A stretch of DNA of 60,457 nucleotides, taken from NCBI RefSeq assembly GCF_001202025.1, contig NZ_LGHS01000064.1:1-60457 (forward strand), written 5' to 3'. This stretch comes from Pseudorhodobacter aquimaris. Lineage in GTDB: Bacteria > Pseudomonadota > Alphaproteobacteria > Rhodobacterales > Rhodobacteraceae. This document shows positions 57,801-60,457 of this stretch, one piece after another. The notes beneath the pieces were generated by a model that had not been told where the DNA came from, searched no databases, and saw nothing but the letters and a program-made list of their open reading frames with translations. Numbering within the stretch: the first letter of the stretch is position 1; each line of letters begins with the position of its first letter. Both the position numbers and the translations under genes were made by a program.

Positions 57801-58512
57801 CACCGGCGAATACAAAGACGGCACCTTGGGCGAAATCTTTATCGACATGCACAAGGAAGGTGCGGGTTTCCGCGCGATGATGAACAATTTCGCCATTGCG
57901 GTATCCGTCGGCCTGCAATACGGCGTCCCGTTGGAGGAATTTGTCGAGGCCTTTACCTTCACCAAGTTTGAACCTGCAGGTATGGTGCAAGGCAATGACA
58001 GCATCAAGAACGCCACCTCGATCCTTGACTATATCTTCCGCGAGCTGGCGGTATCCTACCTCGACCGCACCGATCTTGCCCATGTCAAACCGCAAGGGGC
58101 CACATTTGATGCCTTGGGCGGGGGCAATGACGAAGGCAAGCTGAACGTCAGCGATGTATCCGACACGGCCGCCAACCGCGGACTAGAAGTGCTGCGCCAG
58201 ATTTCCTCGACGGGCTATCTGCGTAAACGCCTGCCCCAGGAATTGACGGTCTTGCAGGGTGGTATGGGGGCCACGGCGCTGTCGACAGGTTCGGATGCTG
58301 TTTCGGTGCTTAATACTTTGGTACCCCAGACCGCAACGTCCACAACGACGACCGCCACCATCAGCGCCTCCACGACAATGGACGTTCGGGCCAAGGCCAA
58401 GATGCAAGGCTATGAGGGGGAGGCCTGTAGTGAATGCGGCAACTACACCCTGGTCCGCAACGGAACTTGCATGAAGTGCAACACCTGCGGCGGAACCTCT
58501 GGATGTAGCTGA
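54835..58512 (+). CDS. nrdJ: Adenosylcobalamin-dependent (class II) ribonucleotide reductase
   Basis: Makes deoxyribonucleotides using vitamin B12 and needs no oxygen; 1225 residues from the ATG at 54835 ([16 protein letters not shown]). It has the reductase fold segments [40 protein letters not shown], the active-site loop [20 protein letters not shown], and the [20 protein letters not shown] motif. The C-terminus carries [18 protein letters not shown] and [11 protein letters not shown], cysteine pairs that re-reduce the active site and may bind zinc. A strong terminator lies about 100 bp downstream. The frame is intact. Confidence 0.97.
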   Translation: MKIERKFTTEATGAYGAMDFTTTVSEIRNPDGTIVFHNDAVEVPASWSQVASDVLAQKYFRKAGVPARLKTVREKGVPAFLYRSVPDEDALAKLPEDQRFVGETSAKQVFDRLAGAWTYWGWKGGYFTVEADARAYYDEMRYMLANQMAAPNSPQWFNTGLHWAYGIDGPSQGHYYVDYATGKLTKSGSAYEHPQPHACFIQSVADDLVGDGGIMDLWVREARLFKYGSGTGTNFSSLRGAGEKLSGGGKSSGLMGFLKIGDRAAGAIKSGGTTRRAAKMVIVDADHPDIEDFINWKVIEEQKVASIVAGSKMHEQKLNAIFATIKAWDGAVEAAYEPKDNPGLKAAIKDAKKVAIPETYIKRVLDYAKQGHDSIEFPTYDTDWDSEAYSSVSGQNSNNSIRVTDAFLQAIKEDGDWNLINRTDGSVSKTVKARDLWDQVGHAAWACADPGIQFHDTVNAWHTCPEDGAIRGSNPCSEYMFLDDTACNLASMNLLTFYKDDRFDSNAYIHASRLWTVTLEISVMMAQFPSKEIAQRSYDFRTLGLGFANIGGLLMNMGYGYDSDEGRALCGALSALMTGVSYATSAEMAGELGAFPGFARNRDHMLRVIRNHRTAAHATGSYDGLNVDPVALDHANCPDDTLASLAMGAWDEALALGEAHGFRNAQTTVVAPTGTIGLVMDCDTTGIEPDFALVKFKKLAGGGYFKIINQSVPAALEKLGYGSAQIAEIIAYAVGHGSLGNCPGINHTSLVGHGFGPREIEKIEGALASAFDIRFVFNQWTLGEEFCKGTLGIPAEKLADPTFDLLRHLGFTKAQIEQANEHICGTMTLEGAPFLKADHYGVFDCANACGRKGKRYLSVASHIHMMAAAQSFISGAISKTINMPNTASIGETLAAYELSHSLGIKANALYRDGSKLSQPLASALVEDDDEAEEILASGSDQEKAIVLAEKIVEKVIVREIVKSHREKLPERRKGYTQKALIGGHKVYLRTGEYKDGTLGEIFIDMHKEGAGFRAMMNNFAIAVSVGLQYGVPLEEFVEAFTFTKFEPAGMVQGNDSIKNATSILDYIFRELAVSYLDRTDLAHVKPQGATFDALGGGNDEGKLNVSDVSDTAANRGLEVLRQISSTGYLRKRLPQELTVLQGGMGATALSTGSDAVSVLNTLVPQTATSTTTTATISASTTMDVRAKAKMQGYEGEACSECGNYTLVRNGTCMKCNTCGGTSGCS

Positions 58513-58611
58513 TTATGGATCGGACAGGTGTGCGTCGGGGCATAGTTGTTCCGGAATCGGGGTAAAGTTTTCCGATCTGGAGGCAAAGGTTTTCCGGCGG
58601 GGCTAACTTGA

Positions 58612-58656
58612 GGCGACTTTCAGCCCATACGGGTGAAAGTCGCCGATTTTTTTTTT
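58612..58656 (+). terminator. Strong intrinsic terminator of nrdJ
   Basis: An 11-bp stem (58612-58622 with 58634-58644), extended by a CCC/GGG inner stem, is followed after two bases by ten T residues (58647-58656). A textbook rho-independent terminator. Confidence 0.95.
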
Positions 58657-59078
58657 GAGTGACTTGCCATCCATCTGGAAACGGGGCTGGTGCGCGGCGA
58701 CTTTTTTCTGCGCAATAAGCCATGCTTGCGGGCCATGGAGTGAAGCCTGAATAGAATAGAAATAACACAGTAGCGCTCTAACCTGAACTTGACGCAATAG
58801 GGTGTTGTGCAGGTACTCGACTTCGCAGATTGAACGGGGGCAAGTAACCACGCACCGATTTGCCCGTGCCATGAGGTGAACGGCCCTGACCTGCCGTTCG
58901 CCTCATGGCCGAGCGCTGCAGTGCAGCTTCACCAAACCGGCCATTCGTTCATCTTGCAGCATTTTCGGCGGGTGAAGGTCGGGAGAGCGGACAAAGCTGC
59001 CGTTGATACAATGTCGGTTTTCGTACTTCGCGTCGAAATGCAATTGCAATCAAGTTCGTATACATCTTAGGATGGTTC
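58657..59078. other. Intergenic, no supported gene
   Basis: About 420 bp between the nrdJ terminator and the HEPN-motif gene. Base composition shifts to lower GC towards the right end, suggesting a boundary of acquired DNA. No gene or attachment site was recognised. Confidence 0.4.
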
Positions 59079-60119
59079 ATGGGACAGTTTTCACTTGAAA
59101 AGACACGCAAGAACGTACTTCGAGCAATCGGACCAATTGAGAAACCCACGTCGAAAAAATTCGGTCCTGGAGCTCCCAGAGTGTTCAAGGGAATTCCTCA
59201 TGCCGAATACTATCTCCTCTTCCTGTTGCTAGTTGACCTCCTCGGCTTCAAGTACTGGGGTCCAGGTGAAAAATTCGCATATATCATTCCGGTTGAGTTT
59301 GAAGGACGTCGCCACTCTATTGTTTATGCGAAGTTCGGGATGAGGATTGAATATTCTGAGGGGGGAGACGGTGAGGCGGTCTATGCAGCGCTAAAGAAGG
59401 GAATGAGGGCTGCAAAAAGTTACTACCTTTGGAGGGCTACAGAGGCATCAACCACTTCTGATCTCAATCTAATTTCGAAGTGCCCGCAGCTTTGGGATAA
59501 GTATGTCTTTCTTAAAGAGCAGAGTGAGACCTTGATTGCAAAGTTTGAGGCGGAGAAAGATGATGCAGTAGTAGAAAAAGGTTTCAACGAAGACGGCTCA
59601 TTGAGGTGGACTTCGATATCCTATCCAGCCTACGAGTTCCAAAGACAATCGGTTTGGCTACATGAAGCAGCCGTCGATGCGTTTTTCGCTTGGTGTGAGC
59701 AAGCATTGGTTCATATGGCCGTCTTGATGGGCAAGTTAACTAACGGCAAAGAAATCGCTGAGCTTTTGATGCGTGAGTTTAGCGAAAAGTGCAAGCTGGT
59801 TTTGAGCCTTTCAAATGCGGAAGACAAAGCATCATACGACGACATTATCAGTTTGCGAGGTCAGTTAAGAAACTATGTCGCCCACGGCTCCTTTGGCAAA
59901 GACGGCTCAACGTTTCAGTTTCATTCGCGTGTGGGCGCAGTACCTCTAAAAATTTTGGAACGTGACAAGGTAATCTCCCCATTTTTAATGGGGTCCAGCC
60001 ATAGAATTCATGCGGCTGTTTTCAATTTCATTGCGGGAGTTATGCCGCCGATGCCCCGCTGTCCGGCAACGGTTTGCAAGCAAACCGTGAGAGGAATGTT
60101 GGGCCGCTCGTTGTTGTAA
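59079..60119 (+). CDS. Unknown protein with HEPN-type R-X4-H motif, 3' end truncated by an IS3 element
   Basis: The open frame gives 346 residues, but only about the first 300 are native. Its last part reads through an IS3 element that begins around 59970-59995. The ATG at 59079 has AGGA seven bases upstream. No known family is recognised. A hydrophobic stretch ([15 protein letters not shown], about 43-57) is followed by mixed alpha/beta sequence. A helical C-terminal part has [20 protein letters not shown] and, at residues 264-269, RNYVAHG within [16 protein letters not shown]4-H after a long helical bundle is the signature of HEPN domains, many of which are RNases in toxin-antitoxin and antiphage systems. 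The gene is visibly AT-richer than its neighbours, suggesting transfer. HEPN membership is inference. Confidence 0.7.
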   Translation: MGQFSLEKTRKNVLRAIGPIEKPTSKKFGPGAPRVFKGIPHAEYYLLFLLLVDLLGFKYWGPGEKFAYIIPVEFEGRRHSIVYAKFGMRIEYSEGGDGEAVYAALKKGMRAAKSYYLWRATEASTTSDLNLISKCPQLWDKYVFLKEQSETLIAKFEAEKDDAVVEKGFNEDGSLRWTSISYPAYEFQRQSVWLHEAAVDAFFAWCEQALVHMAVLMGKLTNGKEIAELLMREFSEKCKLVLSLSNAEDKASYDDIISLRGQLRNYVAHGSFGKDGSTFQFHSRVGAVPLKILERDKVISPFLMGSSHRIHAAVFNFIAGVMPPMPRCPATVCKQTVRGMLGRSLL

Positions 60120-60457
60120 GTCCAGAGCCATTCAGTCGCCTGGTCTTGTGCCTCCTCAATCGTTTCGAAGATGTATTGTCCCAGCCATTCGCCGCGAACG
60201 GTGCGATTATAGCGTTCGATATAGGCGTTTTGCTGAGGCTTGCCCGGCTGGATGTATTCGAGCCGCACATTGTGTTTTTCAGCCCATTCCATAAGCTTTC
60301 CACTCACATATTCTGGGCCGTTGTCGACTCGAATTGCCTGAGGTTGTCCGCGCCATTCGATGATCTGGTTTAAGCTTCTGACAACTCTCTCTGCGGGCAG
60401 CGAGAAGTCCACTTCAATACATAAGCCTTCACGATTAAAGTCATCCAGCACGTTCAA
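60008..60457 (-). CDS. IS3-family transposase (OrfB), partial at window edge
   Basis: A DDE integrase-core transposase. On the minus strand the frame is open from the right edge to a TGA at 60008. The second catalytic aspartate is in [17 protein letters not shown] and the glutamate in [18 protein letters not shown]. The last residues, [13 protein letters not shown], are the usual end of this IS3 group. Between NNERPN and GIGGITP there are about 14 extra residues, encoded by a segment with a small perfect palindrome. The N-terminal part and OrfA are outside the window. The element has cut the preceding HEPN-motif gene. Confidence 0.92.
   Translation of the reverse strand: MNVLDDFNREGLCIEVDFSLPAERVVRSLNQIIEWRGQPQAIRVDNGPEYVSGKLMEWAEKHNVRLEYIQPGKPQQNAYIERYNRTVRGEWLGQYIFETIEEAQDQATEWLWTYNNERPNIPLTVCLQTVAGQRGIGGITPAMKLKTAA
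60069..60088. repeat. 20-bp palindrome inside the IS3 transposase gene
   Basis: ACGGTTTGC (60069-60077) and GCAAACCGT (60080-60088) are perfect complements around AA. It lies in the stretch coding for extra residues relative to typical IS3 OrfB ends, so it may be an insertion. Confidence 0.7.

Overview
The window looks like a chromosomal segment of an alphaproteobacterium of the Rhodobacterales (Roseobacter group). The evidence is a full-length gene transfer agent (GTA) structural cluster of the Rhodobacter capsulatus type, a pdhA-pdhB-pdhC operon in which E1 beta carries its own lipoyl domain, an adenosylcobalamin-dependent nrdJ, a class I fructose-bisphosphate aldolase, and generally high-GC coding sequence. 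This is family-level inference; no rRNA or tRNA gene is present to fix the taxonomy.

Layout. 1-3.7 kb is mostly decayed insertion sequences (IS21 istA, IS66 tnpA, IS6) around one MgtC/SapB-type membrane protein. 3.8-6.3 kb holds metN-metI-metQ (methionine ABC importer) on the minus strand. 6.9-12.05 kb is a single 1713-residue gene combining an exonuclease-like N-terminus, a RecQ helicase and a UvrD-type helicase, followed at once by an istB relic. 13.7-16.4 kb carries a short leader ORF, a P1B-4 type metal-exporting ATPase and a DUF924 gene. 16.5-19.3 kb is a decaying stretch: an SDR gene with an internal deletion, an ApbE remnant, an intact pentaheme cytochrome c, and an IS110 relic.

19.6-36.2 kb is fabF-mltG followed by the GTA cluster g1 to g15 in canonical order (terminase, portal, protease, capsid, adaptors, tail tube, chaperones, tape measure, tail hub, cell-wall hydrolase, megatron). 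A canonical CtrA half-site pair (TTAA-N7-TTAA), a candidate promoter and a terminator-like hairpin lie between mltG and g1. The two hub genes g13 and g15 each contain a single-base deletion that splits the reading frame, and the mltG 3' end carries a two-base insertion. If real, these would leave a GTA locus that can be transcribed but probably cannot make intact tails. An IS5-family element sits between g15 and cysE.

38.6-39.5 kb is another IS5 (IS427-like) relic. 39.7-53.5 kb is core metabolism: pyruvate dehydrogenase E2/E1beta/E1alpha, ftsB, class I aldolase, pgk, two tandem cyclophilins, tyrS, anmK, rarD, enolase, an EamA transporter and a Fur-family regulator. The glycolytic genes (fda, pgk, eno) and pdh lie close together on the minus strand. 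53.6-58.5 kb has a DUF533/TerB-like gene and nrdJ, separated by a region with DnaA-box-like and repeated operator-like sequences. 59.1 kb to the right edge is a visibly AT-richer gene of unknown function with a HEPN-type R-X4-H motif, its 3' end cut off by an IS3-family transposase gene that runs out of the window.

The strongest candidates for follow-up are the exonuclease-RecQ-UvrD fusion, the IS-truncated HEPN-motif gene, and the GTA locus with its CtrA site, leader hairpin and frameshifted hub genes.
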